From the NCBI GenBank assembly GCA_020636505.1, contig JACJXR010000002.1:248001-312000 (forward strand): a stretch of 64,000 bases of DNA, read 5' to 3'. The position numbers and the translations under genes were made by a program. This stretch comes from Chitinophagales bacterium. GTDB lineage: Bacteria > Bacteroidota > Bacteroidia > Chitinophagales > Chitinophagaceae. Shown piece by piece: positions 45,654 through 53,256 of the stretch (positions are counted from its first letter, which is position 1; each line of letters starts with the position of its first letter). The notes under the pieces were generated by a model. That model worked only from the letters and a program-made list of their open reading frames with translations, had not been told where the DNA came from and made no database searches.

Positions 45654-46358
45654 TTACTTTTTACGTTTCTTTTCCAATGACAACAACACTATATCATCCG
45701 CACACCTTTTCAGCTCCATTGTATCGAGCCCATCGTAATACCCTCTTATATGCCTGTCCTTATCCAATAACACCAACTTTTGGCTGTGTACAAAATCGTC
45801 GGTACCCTGCCCGCTTTCATTCATCACCACACGCAGTTCGTTTCTGGCATAGTTGTAGATGGTATCTCTATCACCCGTCAATAACCACCAATGGTCGTGA
45901 TTTACACCATAGCCATCGGCATATTTACGTATGGCAGGGAAAGAGTCTCTTTCAGGGTCGACCGATATGGACACGAGATGAACTGTGGTATCGTTTTTCT
46001 TGAACGCCCTTTGCAGTATGGTCATGTTGCCTGTAAGCTTGGGGCATATGGTAGGACACTGTGTGAAGAAGAAGTTGACCAGTATGATCTTGGTTGAAAG
46101 ATCTTTGTTCAGCGAAACGCTATCACCAAGTTGGTTGACCAAAGTAATGTCCGCCGCCTTGTGATAAACGGTGTCATATATAGTCTTACCGTCCTCCTTT
46201 ATCTCATCCACACGCTCTACTACATAGTAGTTAGGCAGGAATATCTTATCTGCCGAAAGTGCTTTAACTATCAGATATAAAGATAACGGTAGCAATACTG
46301 CTACCGTTAAACCTCCTAATAATCTTAATCTTTTATTGTTTTTCTTTTCCGTCATCAC
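45654..46358 (-). CDS. SCO1/SenC copper chaperone
   Basis: A 234-residue membrane-anchored thioredoxin-fold protein that helps build the CuA centre of cytochrome oxidase subunit II. One N-terminal helix (LLGGLTVAVLLPLSLYLIV) anchors it. The copper site is complete: Cys101 and Cys105 in TQCPTICPKLTGNM and the distal His in GVNHDHWWLLTGD (His154 or His156). The neighbours encode oxidase subunits and assembly factors. Confidence 0.95.
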   Translation of the reverse strand: MMTEKKNNKRLRLLGGLTVAVLLPLSLYLIVKALSADKIFLPNYYVVERVDEIKEDGKTIYDTVYHKAADITLVNQLGDSVSLNKDLSTKIILVNFFFTQCPTICPKLTGNMTILQRAFKKNDTTVHLVSISVDPERDSFPAIRKYADGYGVNHDHWWLLTGDRDTIYNYARNELRVVMNESGQGTDDFVHSQKLVLLDKDRHIRGYYDGLDTMELKRCADDIVLLSLEKKRKK

Positions 46359-46381
46359 TTATTACTCACTCACATTTGTTA

Positions 46382-46798
46382 TTACCTTACCGGTGCTGTC
46401 AGGTTCATATTCAACCAGAAACCACCATCGAATAAGAATGCAATGATAAACCAAACAAACAATAACAGTGGCATCAACACCAACCAAAAGAATGTCTTCA
46501 TTTCGTCGCCCAAGTGCATGAACACCGAAACAATATAAGCCGCCTTAACCATTGTAAGGACAAGGAAGATGGTGTTTAATATACCACGAGGCATAGTGTA
46601 GCTGAACATCAATCCCAAACCTACTTCCACCACTGTTACGATAGACAGTAGTACCAAAACCTTCATCAGCCTTTTAACCTGTGCTTTACTTTCGGGAGAC
46701 TTGATATCATCGTGGTGAGACATCAAACCTGAATAAAGCTTTGACTGATCGCCTTCGTATAATGCTTGTGGATCGTTATCGTTATGATCGTGTGACAT
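46382..46798 (-). CDS. Cytochrome c oxidase subunit IV (prokaryotic type)
   Basis: A 138-residue protein with a His/Asp-rich cytoplasmic N-terminus and three membrane helices (VLVLLSIVTVVEVGLGLMFSY, IFLVLTMVKAAYIVSVFMHLGDE, LVLMPLLLFVWFIIAFLF). The VKAAYIVSVFMHLG pattern is typical of the COX4/CyoD-like small subunit. It lies between SCO1 and subunit III. Confidence 0.9.
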   Translation of the reverse strand: MSHDHNDNDPQALYEGDQSKLYSGLMSHHDDIKSPESKAQVKRLMKVLVLLSIVTVVEVGLGLMFSYTMPRGILNTIFLVLTMVKAAYIVSVFMHLGDEMKTFFWLVLMPLLLFVWFIIAFLFDGGFWLNMNLTAPVR

Positions 46799-46832
46799 AT
46801 AATTAGTTTATTGAAAGTTGTGTTATTAAAGA

Positions 46833-47582
46833 TTACAATAGATAGAAACAGGTGAATACGAATACCCATACAAGGTCTACAAAGTGCCAGTAAAGGCCGA
46901 CCTTTTCAACCATTTCGTAGTGTCCTCTATTCTGATAAGTACCATTGATGGTATTGATCAGAATGATTATCAAGAATGCCACACCACTCAATACGTGGAA
47001 ACCGTGGAAACCTGTAATGGTAAAGAAGAAGTTGTAGAAGTTGTGTGTAGCCTCCGACAATTGTGCCGGTGAGGCTGCAGCCCATGCTTCCGAATTAATG
47101 TTATAATATCCTTCGTAGATGGCTTTAGGAGCAGTACCGTCTGTGAAAGTACCCCAAAGACCACCTGTAAGATGTCCAAGGTGTGTCCACTCCCAAGCCT
47201 GACAGCTTAAGAATGCTATACCACCGACAATCGTCCAAAGCATCCATTTTATAACGCCTTGCTTATCGCCATAGTGACCGGCGTGTACTGCCAACACCAT
47301 GGTTACGGAGCTTGCGATCAATATAAACGTCATCAAACTCACGAATACCAACGGAAGGTTTGCGTGTCCCATGAACGGAAACGCGTGGAATACGTGGTTC
47401 GGATCGGGCCATACCGCACTGAAGAAACGTTTGGTACCGTATGAAATAAGAAATGCACCGAAAGTAAAGGCATCTGACAATAGGAAGAACCACATCATCA
47501 TTTTACCATAACTAACGTTAAACGGGGAGCGTCCGCCACCCCATGCTTTTGTTTCGACAGTCGTTGCTGAAGCGTTTGCCAT
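46833..47582 (-). CDS. Cytochrome c oxidase subunit III
   Basis: A 249-residue seven-helix subunit of a heme-copper oxidase. Features are MMMWFFLLSDAFTFGAFLISYG near the N-terminus, GMLWT-like helix boundaries, FHGFHVLSGVAFLIIILI (conserved His) and the C-terminal VGLYWHFVDLVWVFVFTCFYLL. A second, shorter subunit III-type gene lies directly upstream, as is common in Bacteroidota oxidase operons. Confidence 0.95.
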   Translation of the reverse strand: MANASATTVETKAWGGGRSPFNVSYGKMMMWFFLLSDAFTFGAFLISYGTKRFFSAVWPDPNHVFHAFPFMGHANLPLVFVSLMTFILIASSVTMVLAVHAGHYGDKQGVIKWMLWTIVGGIAFLSCQAWEWTHLGHLTGGLWGTFTDGTAPKAIYEGYYNINSEAWAAASPAQLSEATHNFYNFFFTITGFHGFHVLSGVAFLIIILINTINGTYQNRGHYEMVEKVGLYWHFVDLVWVFVFTCFYLL

Positions 47583-47639
47583 AGATATTTATATAATAAT
47601 TACTGTTTGGTCAATTTGGATGCGAATTTCGCAACTATT

Positions 47640-48206
47640 TTATTGATTTGCCAGAAAGAACACAAATAAATAAATCCACAATACATCAACAAAATGCCAG
47701 TATATGGCCACTATCTCCAACCCGGTTGCATTGTAAACCTTTACACGCTTTCTAAAGGCACGGAAAAATACAATTAATAATGCAATTATGCCACCCAAAA
47801 TGTGCAATAAATGCAGCCCTGCTATAATAAACAGGAAAGACTCGCTCGGATTGCCATCCACACGTATATTATTGGAATACAGTTGGGTAAAGCCCACATA
47901 CTGCAACACGGTAAACAACACCCCCAACAACAGTGTAGCGGTGATGAGCGATTTGTAACGAGGTATTTGCCTATTCTTGAATGCCTTCAGCCCCAAGTGC
48001 ATAGTAACGCTACTCAACAATATGGATGCGGTGGATACCCAAAAAACGATAGGCATTTCAAAATACACCCAATTGCCCTGAGCCTGCCTTACGATGTAAG
48101 CACTGGTCAAACCGGCAAACATCATCACGATACTACCGATGGCAAGGTATAGTGCAAACTTGTGCGGATGTATTCTTTTTCTTTGGCTGTTCATTACAGT
48201 ATCCAT
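47640..48206 (-). CDS. Cytochrome c oxidase subunit III-like protein (short paralog)
   Basis: A 188-residue five-helix COX3 family member. GLHLLHILGGIIALLIVFFRA and EIVAIYWHFVDVLWIYLFVFFL align with the end of full-length subunit III, while the N-terminal two helices are absent or divergent. It follows the heme O synthase gene by only 5 bases, so they are one transcript. The likely start is MDTVMNSQRKRIHPHKFAL, with the second Met as alternative. Confidence 0.9.
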   Translation of the reverse strand: MDTVMNSQRKRIHPHKFALYLAIGSIVMMFAGLTSAYIVRQAQGNWVYFEMPIVFWVSTASILLSSVTMHLGLKAFKNRQIPRYKSLITATLLLGVLFTVLQYVGFTQLYSNNIRVDGNPSESFLFIIAGLHLLHILGGIIALLIVFFRAFRKRVKVYNATGLEIVAIYWHFVDVLWIYLFVFFLANQ

Positions 48207-48211
48207 TACTC

Positions 48212-49111
48212 TTATATCTTATCAAACAACAATGCCAGTAATACGGTCGGTAGGTATATGAATGAGGCGAACATGACCCTCTTAGCAGATTTGTAGTCGT
48301 TTTTGAAATAGAACACCACCGTAGCGGCGAAATACAATGCTCCACAGAACATCATCACCCACATACCGATATTACCCGTCATGCCAACATACCTTGGTAT
48401 CAATGCCATTGGTATAAGCACGATGCTGTAAAACATACACTGAATAGCCGTGAACTTGGAGCCACGCTCTTGAGACGGCAACATGCTGATCCCTGCCTTC
48501 AAATACTCGTCGTACCCAACCCAGCCGATAGCCCAGTAGTGTGGGAACTGCCAGAAGAACTGCACCAAGAAAAGCACCCAGCCACCCAAGCCGAGGCTAC
48601 CTGTGGCAGCCACCCAACCCAACAACGGAGGCATGGCACCCGGTATGGCACCTATCAGTACCGCAACGGGGTGAATACGCTTCATAGGCGTATATGCAAA
48701 ACCGTATAATAACAGCGACAAAAAGCTAAGGAACCCGGCAAATGGATTGAAGTAGTAAGCCAACAACAAAGCTCCTGTAATACCGGTAACTCCCGCAACC
48801 AGCCATCCTTCGGTGGTGCTGATACGCCCCTCGGGAATAGGACGGTTCATAGTACGCTTCATGAGCTTATCACCCTCGCGCTCCAATATCTGATTGATGG
48901 TGTTGGCACCACCCGTAACCAGTATACCTCCTGTAAACAGCACCAACACGTTCAGCCAATCGAAGCTGATACCAGGTGCGAGCAAGTAACCTATAACGCT
49001 GGAAAACACCACCATAAAGCTCAAATTGGGTTTGAGCAATTGGCTATAGTCCTTCGCACGGCTAACAAGCAGTACGGGCAGTTTGGCTACTATGGACTGT
49101 TCTCTCAACAT
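48212..49111 (-). CDS. cyoE: Protoheme IX farnesyltransferase (heme O synthase)
   Basis: A 299-residue UbiA-family prenyltransferase with nine membrane helices, which adds a farnesyl group to heme B, giving heme O for the oxidase. The first aspartate-rich region reads NTINQILEREGDKLMKRTMNRPIPEG, where the usual leading Asp of the motif is Glu. The second loop reads WAIGWVGYDEYLKAGISMLP. It is first gene of the eight- or nine-gene oxidase operon, with a -7 promoter box 32 bases upstream. Confidence 0.95.
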   Translation of the reverse strand: MLREQSIVAKLPVLLVSRAKDYSQLLKPNLSFMVVFSSVIGYLLAPGISFDWLNVLVLFTGGILVTGGANTINQILEREGDKLMKRTMNRPIPEGRISTTEGWLVAGVTGITGALLLAYYFNPFAGFLSFLSLLLYGFAYTPMKRIHPVAVLIGAIPGAMPPLLGWVAATGSLGLGGWVLFLVQFFWQFPHYWAIGWVGYDEYLKAGISMLPSQERGSKFTAIQCMFYSIVLIPMALIPRYVGMTGNIGMWVMMFCGALYFAATVVFYFKNDYKSAKRVMFASFIYLPTVLLALLFDKI

Positions 49112-49143
49112 TTACTTAACGGCCACTTAATAAAAAGGTAGCG

Positions 49144-49151
49144 CAAAGGTA
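49144..49151 (-). promoter_or_regulatory. -7 promoter box of the oxidase operon
   Basis: Minus-strand TACCTTTG, an exact TAnnTTTG match, 32 bases before the cyoE ATG. No TTG lies at the normal -33 distance, so this promoter may need an activator. Confidence 0.45.
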
Positions 49152-49235
49152 CTAAACGACCGGCTTTATATCAGGGCATTTTTTATTCAGATATACACAG
49201 GGTCCATATATAATTTTAGCTTATACCTTGTCGAA

Positions 49236-49325
49236 TTGTTGCATTTTGTTGCGAAAAAGGCCGTTTTATTTTGCAACAAATATTCGGAGCTTGGTTATCA
49301 ATGGTTTATGTTTTCATTTGTTGCA
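49236..49325. repeat. Cluster of TTGTTGC motifs
   Basis: Copies at 49236-49242, 49246-49252 and 49318-49324 on the plus strand, and 49273-49279 on the minus strand. The second and third form an inverted pair (tttgttgc / gcaacaaa, 20-base loop). They are candidate regulator sites upstream of the oxidase operon. Confidence 0.4.
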
Positions 49326-49442
49326 GTAAGAAAATAAGTTGTTACGTTTTGTTCTGTTCGGGAGGGGGGGGGTATAGTATATTCTTAAACATAATGCTTC
49401 ACAGTGAAATCGGTCTTGTTGATTGCCTTGATTGAAAATCGG

Positions 49443-49472
49443 CATCTCGCGAGATGCTGAATCAAGTTCAGC
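49443..49472. repeat. Compound palindrome, REP-like
   Basis: A perfect 14-base palindrome (catctcgcgagatg, 49443-49456) joined to a hairpin gctgaa-tcaag-ttcagc (49456-49472) and followed by atgac. The second half resembles the dispersed CTGAAxCAAGTTCAG-type intergenic repeats known in several phyla. Only one copy occurs in this window. Confidence 0.5.
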
Positions 49473-49529
49473 ATGACGGCATGAGAATCACAACAAATAT
49501 ACAACAATAATAAATCTTAAAAAAGCACG

Positions 49530-49558
49530 TTTGAATATCGGCGAAAAAATGATATTTG
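49530..49558 (+). promoter_or_regulatory. Promoter of the EamA transporter gene
   Basis: TTTG (49530-49533), 17 bases, GATATTTG (49551-49558), one mismatch to TAnnTTTG. The ATG at 49566 lies 7 bases after the -7 element, so the mRNA would have almost no leader. Confidence 0.5.
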
Positions 49559-49565
49559 CATCAGC

Positions 49566-50471
49566 ATGAACAAGACCACCAAAGCCTACATGGCGGTAGC
49601 ATACCTTAGTTTGGCATGGGGTACCACGTACCTGGCTATACGCATAGCTGTGATGCACTACCCTGCATTCCTGTTTGCCGGTTTCAGACAAGTGATAGGT
49701 GGTTTTCTGTTAGGCGTTATCGCGCTGGCACTGTACCGAAAAGCAGACCTGAGCAGGAAGATGATACTGCACAATATGTTCGTGGGCTTTTTGCTTATAA
49801 CGGTCGGTAATGGGATAGTGGCATATGCCGAAAAGACCGTACCAAGCGGAGTGGCTGCGCTCATATGTTGCCTGATGCCGCTGAACGCTGTTGTACTGAA
49901 CCTACTGATACATAAGAACGAAACACTCAACACCAAGATCGTAGCGGGATTGGTGTTGGCCATCACAGGGGTTGGACTGATATTTCGCGACAACCTCTCC
50001 GACCTTATCAACCCTTCATATCTATGGGGTATGATAGCGATATACGTGGGCACATTGGCGTGGGCATACGGCAGTATTCGCAACAGATACAGAGAAGCAA
50101 AATCGAACCCCTTGTTCAACTCAGCATTGCAACTGCTGTTCGGCGGTATGTTTTTATTGATACTGAGCCCGGTAGTTGACAGCTATGAAAACTTTGAGCC
50201 TTTTCAGCCCGATGCGATGAAAGCAATGGCGTACCTGATAATAGTCGGCTCCTTGCTTGCATACAGCTTGTACATGTACGCTTTTAAGATATTGCCTGTC
50301 GGTGTGGTTACGTTGTATGCATACATCAACCCTTTGGTGGCGGTGATACTCGGCTACTTCATCCTTGACGAAAGATTAACTTGGTTCACAGCCTTGTCTT
50401 TTGTTACTATTGTATCGGGTGTGTATCTTGTAAACACAGGCTACAGGAAGCAAAAACAAAGTATAAAATGA
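49566..50471 (+). CDS. EamA/DMT family transporter
   Basis: A 301-residue inner-membrane carrier with ten helices in two EamA repeats. The first repeat has AYLSLAWGTTYLAIRIAV and the second begins near YLWGMIAIYVGTLAWAYGS. VVTLYAYINPLVAVILGYFILDE is the typical last-helix motif. Members export or import metabolites such as amino acids, and the substrate is unknown. Its stop overlaps the start of the DinB-like gene (ATGA). Confidence 0.92.
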   Translation: MNKTTKAYMAVAYLSLAWGTTYLAIRIAVMHYPAFLFAGFRQVIGGFLLGVIALALYRKADLSRKMILHNMFVGFLLITVGNGIVAYAEKTVPSGVAALICCLMPLNAVVLNLLIHKNETLNTKIVAGLVLAITGVGLIFRDNLSDLINPSYLWGMIAIYVGTLAWAYGSIRNRYREAKSNPLFNSALQLLFGGMFLLILSPVVDSYENFEPFQPDAMKAMAYLIIVGSLLAYSLYMYAFKILPVGVVTLYAYINPLVAVILGYFILDERLTWFTALSFVTIVSGVYLVNTGYRKQKQSIK

Positions 50472-51037
50472 CGGATATAGGATATTTAAAGAGCATAGAC
50501 AGGCAATTCAGATATTACAAATCGCTTGGCGAAAAAGCCATGCAGCAAGTGGACGACAACATCCTGTTTATACAGCCCAACGAAGACAGCAACAGTATAG
50601 CCACAATAGTGAAACATATGTGGGGCAATATGATGAGCCGCTGGACAGACTTCCTGACCACAGACGGAGAAAAAGAATGGAGAGAAAGAGATGCGGAATT
50701 TGAAAACGATATGGATAGTCGTGAATTGATGATACAGAAATGGGAAGAAGGATGGAATTGTTTGTTCAATGCGCTAGGCAGCATCAGCGACAACGACCTG
50801 GGTATGATCGTATATATCCGTAACGAAGGACATACAGTGCTCGAATCCATCAACAGACAATTGGCACATTACAGCTACCACGTAGGGCAAATAGTATACG
50901 CAGCCAAGCTGCTGAAAAAAAGCGAATGGGACAGCCTATCCATCCCAAGGAATAAATCGCAGGAATACAATCAAAAGAAATTTTCGGAAGACAAGGGCGA
51001 CAGACATTTTACGGACGAATGGTTGGATAAGAAATAA
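50468..51037 (+). CDS. DinB-superfamily protein (DUF1572)
   Basis: A 189-residue four-helix-bundle protein. The helix-start pattern IATIVKHMWGNMMSRWTDFL and the later LAHYSYHVGQIVYAAK supply His residues of the DinB metal site. Residues such as MDSRELMIQKWEEGW fit DUF1572. Some DinB-like proteins are thiol-dependent S-transferases, but no activity can be assigned here. I start at 50468, inside the EamA stop, because this gives a clean four-base overlap and a normal length. Confidence 0.85.
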   Translation: MTDIGYLKSIDRQFRYYKSLGEKAMQQVDDNILFIQPNEDSNSIATIVKHMWGNMMSRWTDFLTTDGEKEWRERDAEFENDMDSRELMIQKWEEGWNCLFNALGSISDNDLGMIVYIRNEGHTVLESINRQLAHYSYHVGQIVYAAKLLKKSEWDSLSIPRNKSQEYNQKKFSEDKGDRHFTDEWLDKK

Positions 51038-51040
51038 CTA

Positions 51041-51069
51041 AAAGCCGCTGCAAATGCAGCGGCTTTTTT
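51041..51069 (+). terminator. Intrinsic terminator after the DinB-like gene
   Basis: 11-bp stem aaagccgctgc / gcagcggcttt with loop aaat, followed by further T. It lies 3 bases past the stop at 51037. Confidence 0.93.
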
Positions 51070-51094
51070 AATACAGGATATGGGGTTGGTTATA

Positions 51095-51748
51095 CTAGAT
51101 CCTCTTCAATATATCCAAATCAAACTCTTTAAGGCTTGTAAGTTTTGCTTCGGCCAACTCGAATTGCAGCTTGTGGAAGTTAAGCACATCAGGCACCACT
51201 ATCACTTTCATTCTTGCGGCCTTCGCAGCCACCATACCGTTTACGGAGTCTTCTATCACCACACATTGCAATGGATTCACATTCAGCTCTTTCGCCGAGA
51301 GTAAGAAAACGGCGGGATTGGGTTTGCCCAACTCCACAGAATCTGCAGATGTAACCGTATCAAAATACTTCTTGATATCGAAGTGCGTAATAAGATCGTC
51401 AATCATGCGCATGGGAGACGATGATGCCAAGCCCACTTTGTAACCATTCTGTTTCAATAACTCCAAAGATTCCACCACACCGGGCAGCACCCTACCCTCA
51501 ATTTTCGATGTTTCGATGATATCATCCAATATTTCTTCGGCCACTTCCACAGGTGTACTACCCTCCCAAGGATACCTGTGCATCCAATAATCAGTAACCT
51601 CGTATATACGTAAACCTGTTGTTTCTTTGAATTTGTCTTTGGTAATGGGTATATTATGGCGTTCTGCAATACGTAGCATACATTTACCCCATAGTGGCTC
51701 CGTATCCAGCAACACACCATCCATATCAAACAAAACAGTATCAATCAT
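51095..51748 (-). CDS. HAD family sugar-phosphate phosphatase (HxpB/YniC-like)
   Basis: A 217-residue HAD phosphatase with cap domain. Motif I is FDMDGVLLDTEPLW, motif II LASSSP, motif III the Lys in GKPNPAVFLL, and motif IV VIEDSVNGMVAAKAARM. The WMHRYPWEG and AKELNVNPLQCVVIEDS segments resemble E. coli YniC (HxpB, hexitol / 2-deoxyglucose 6-phosphatase) more than beta-phosphoglucomutase. It probably removes phosphate from sugar or hexitol phosphates. It is expressed alone, convergent to the DinB-like gene. Confidence 0.88.
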   Translation of the reverse strand: MIDTVLFDMDGVLLDTEPLWGKCMLRIAERHNIPITKDKFKETTGLRIYEVTDYWMHRYPWEGSTPVEVAEEILDDIIETSKIEGRVLPGVVESLELLKQNGYKVGLASSSPMRMIDDLITHFDIKKYFDTVTSADSVELGKPNPAVFLLSAKELNVNPLQCVVIEDSVNGMVAAKAARMKVIVVPDVLNFHKLQFELAEAKLTSLKEFDLDILKRI

Positions 51749-51847
51749 TTATTAAGAATTTGTGCAAAAATGCATAAATGGGGGATAAATCGGGGGAATT
51801 AATTATTAATAATCCGTTTTAACATTCATCTATCTGCCGTTTAAGGT

Positions 51848-51855
51848 TATTTTTG
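51848..51855 (+). promoter_or_regulatory. -7 promoter box of the M16 pair
   Basis: TATTTTTG, an exact TAnnTTTG match, 7 bases before the first in-frame ATG (51863) and 19 before the second (51875). No TTG lies at the -33 distance. Confidence 0.4.
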
Positions 51856-51862
51856 CAGCAAA

Positions 51863-53212
51863 ATGAATTTTCTTATGAAGCTTAAAGCTTATTTATCCGT
51901 ATTGTTAAGTATTGCCGTGTTGGGGAGTGCCTCAGCCAAGAAAGGCGGCAATATCAAATTTGTAGAGTATGACCTGCCGAACGGGTTGCACGTAATCCTC
52001 CATGAAGACCACTCCACTCCCATCGTGGCTGTGTCCGTGATGTATCACGTAGGTTCAAAAAACGAAGACCCGCAACGTACAGGTTTCGCTCACTTCTTCG
52101 AGCACCTGTTGTTTGAAGGTTCTGAAAATATCGGCCGCGGCGAATTCATGAAAATGGTTCAGTCTGCAGGTGGTCAGTTAAACGCCAACACCTCTCAAGA
52201 CCGTACTTTCTATTACGAAGTACTTCCATCCAACCAATTGGAACTGGCATTGTGGATGGAGTCTGAGCGTATGTTGCAAGCCAAGATAGACGAGACAGGC
52301 GTTGAAACTCAGCGTAAGGTTGTGAAAGAAGAGAAGAAGCAACGTTATGACAACACTCCATACGGACAGTTGTTGAACGTAGTGTATGAGAACGCGTACA
52401 CCACACACCCTTACCGTTGGTCGCCTATCGGTAAAGAGCAGTACATCGACCAAGCGAAGATCAGCGAGTTTATGGAGTTCTACAAGACCTTCTATGTTCC
52501 GAACAACGCTACTCTTTCCATCGGTGGTGACCTTGACATCAAAGAAGCGAAAGCATTTATCGAAAAATACTTCGGTAGTATACCTAAAGGCACCAAAGCC
52601 GTACCACGCCCTACAGAAGTAGAGCCTGCACAGACAGAAGAGAAGCGCGTGGAGTTCTACGACAACGTACAACTTCCTGCGGTTATCGTTGCTTACCACA
52701 CACCTAAAATGGGTACAAAAGATTGGTATGCACTGCAACTGTTGACACAGATGCTATCTCAAGGCCAAAGCTCACGTTTCCAAAAAGAACTTGTTGACAA
52801 ACAACAAAAAGGATTGGCAGTAGGTGCCTTCATGATACCTAACGAAGACCCGGGTGTTGCTTTCATGTACGGTATCACCAACGCAGGTGTTGAACCGTCT
52901 GACCTTGAAGCAAGCATGCTTGCCGAAATAGAGAAAGTAAAAACAGCCAACATTAGTGACGATGAGTATCAGAAGCTGATGAACCAGGCAGAGAACGACT
53001 TCGTTTCTCAAAACCAAAGAGTGGTAGGTATTGTTGAGAACTTGGCGACATACCACACATACTTCGGTGATGCCAACCTTATCAACACTGAATTGGAAAA
53101 TTATACAAGCATCACTAAGGAAGACCTTAAGCGTGTTGCCAACAAATATTTGACCAAGAACAACAGATTGGTGGTATACTACCTTCCAAAATCAGAACAA
53201 AAGAAAGGTTAA
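51863..53212 (+). CDS. M16 family zinc metallopeptidase (catalytic subunit)
   Basis: A 449-residue periplasmic insulinase-family peptidase with a signal peptide (LKAYLSVLLSIAVLGSASA). The inverted zinc motif HxxEH is intact (His77 to His81, HFFEHLLFEGS) with the distal Glu in the TQRKVVKEEKKQR helix. In the C-lobe the Arg-Tyr substrate pair seen in partner subunits is not complete (SSRFQKELVDKQQKGLAVG). This fits the zinc-bearing half of a two-subunit M16B enzyme whose other half is encoded 44 bases downstream. If the -7 box is real, the ATG at 51875 may be the true start. Confidence 0.93.
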   Translation: MNFLMKLKAYLSVLLSIAVLGSASAKKGGNIKFVEYDLPNGLHVILHEDHSTPIVAVSVMYHVGSKNEDPQRTGFAHFFEHLLFEGSENIGRGEFMKMVQSAGGQLNANTSQDRTFYYEVLPSNQLELALWMESERMLQAKIDETGVETQRKVVKEEKKQRYDNTPYGQLLNVVYENAYTTHPYRWSPIGKEQYIDQAKISEFMEFYKTFYVPNNATLSIGGDLDIKEAKAFIEKYFGSIPKGTKAVPRPTEVEPAQTEEKRVEFYDNVQLPAVIVAYHTPKMGTKDWYALQLLTQMLSQGQSSRFQKELVDKQQKGLAVGAFMIPNEDPGVAFMYGITNAGVEPSDLEASMLAEIEKVKTANISDDEYQKLMNQAENDFVSQNQRVVGIVENLATYHTYFGDANLINTELENYTSITKEDLKRVANKYLTKNNRLVVYYLPKSEQKKG

Positions 53213-53256
53213 TAGGAAAAGACATTCATTAAACAGCTTCAATACATAATTATCAT

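Larger units (their letters stand above)
49112..49565. other. Non-coding region between cyoE and the EamA transporter gene
   Basis: 454 bases between divergent genes. It holds a -7 box for cyoE (49144-49151), four TTGTTGC motifs (49236-49325), a run of nine G (49364-49372), a compound palindrome resembling dispersed REP-type elements (49443-49472) and the EamA promoter (49530-49558). No reading frame in it has protein-like character. Confidence 0.7.
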
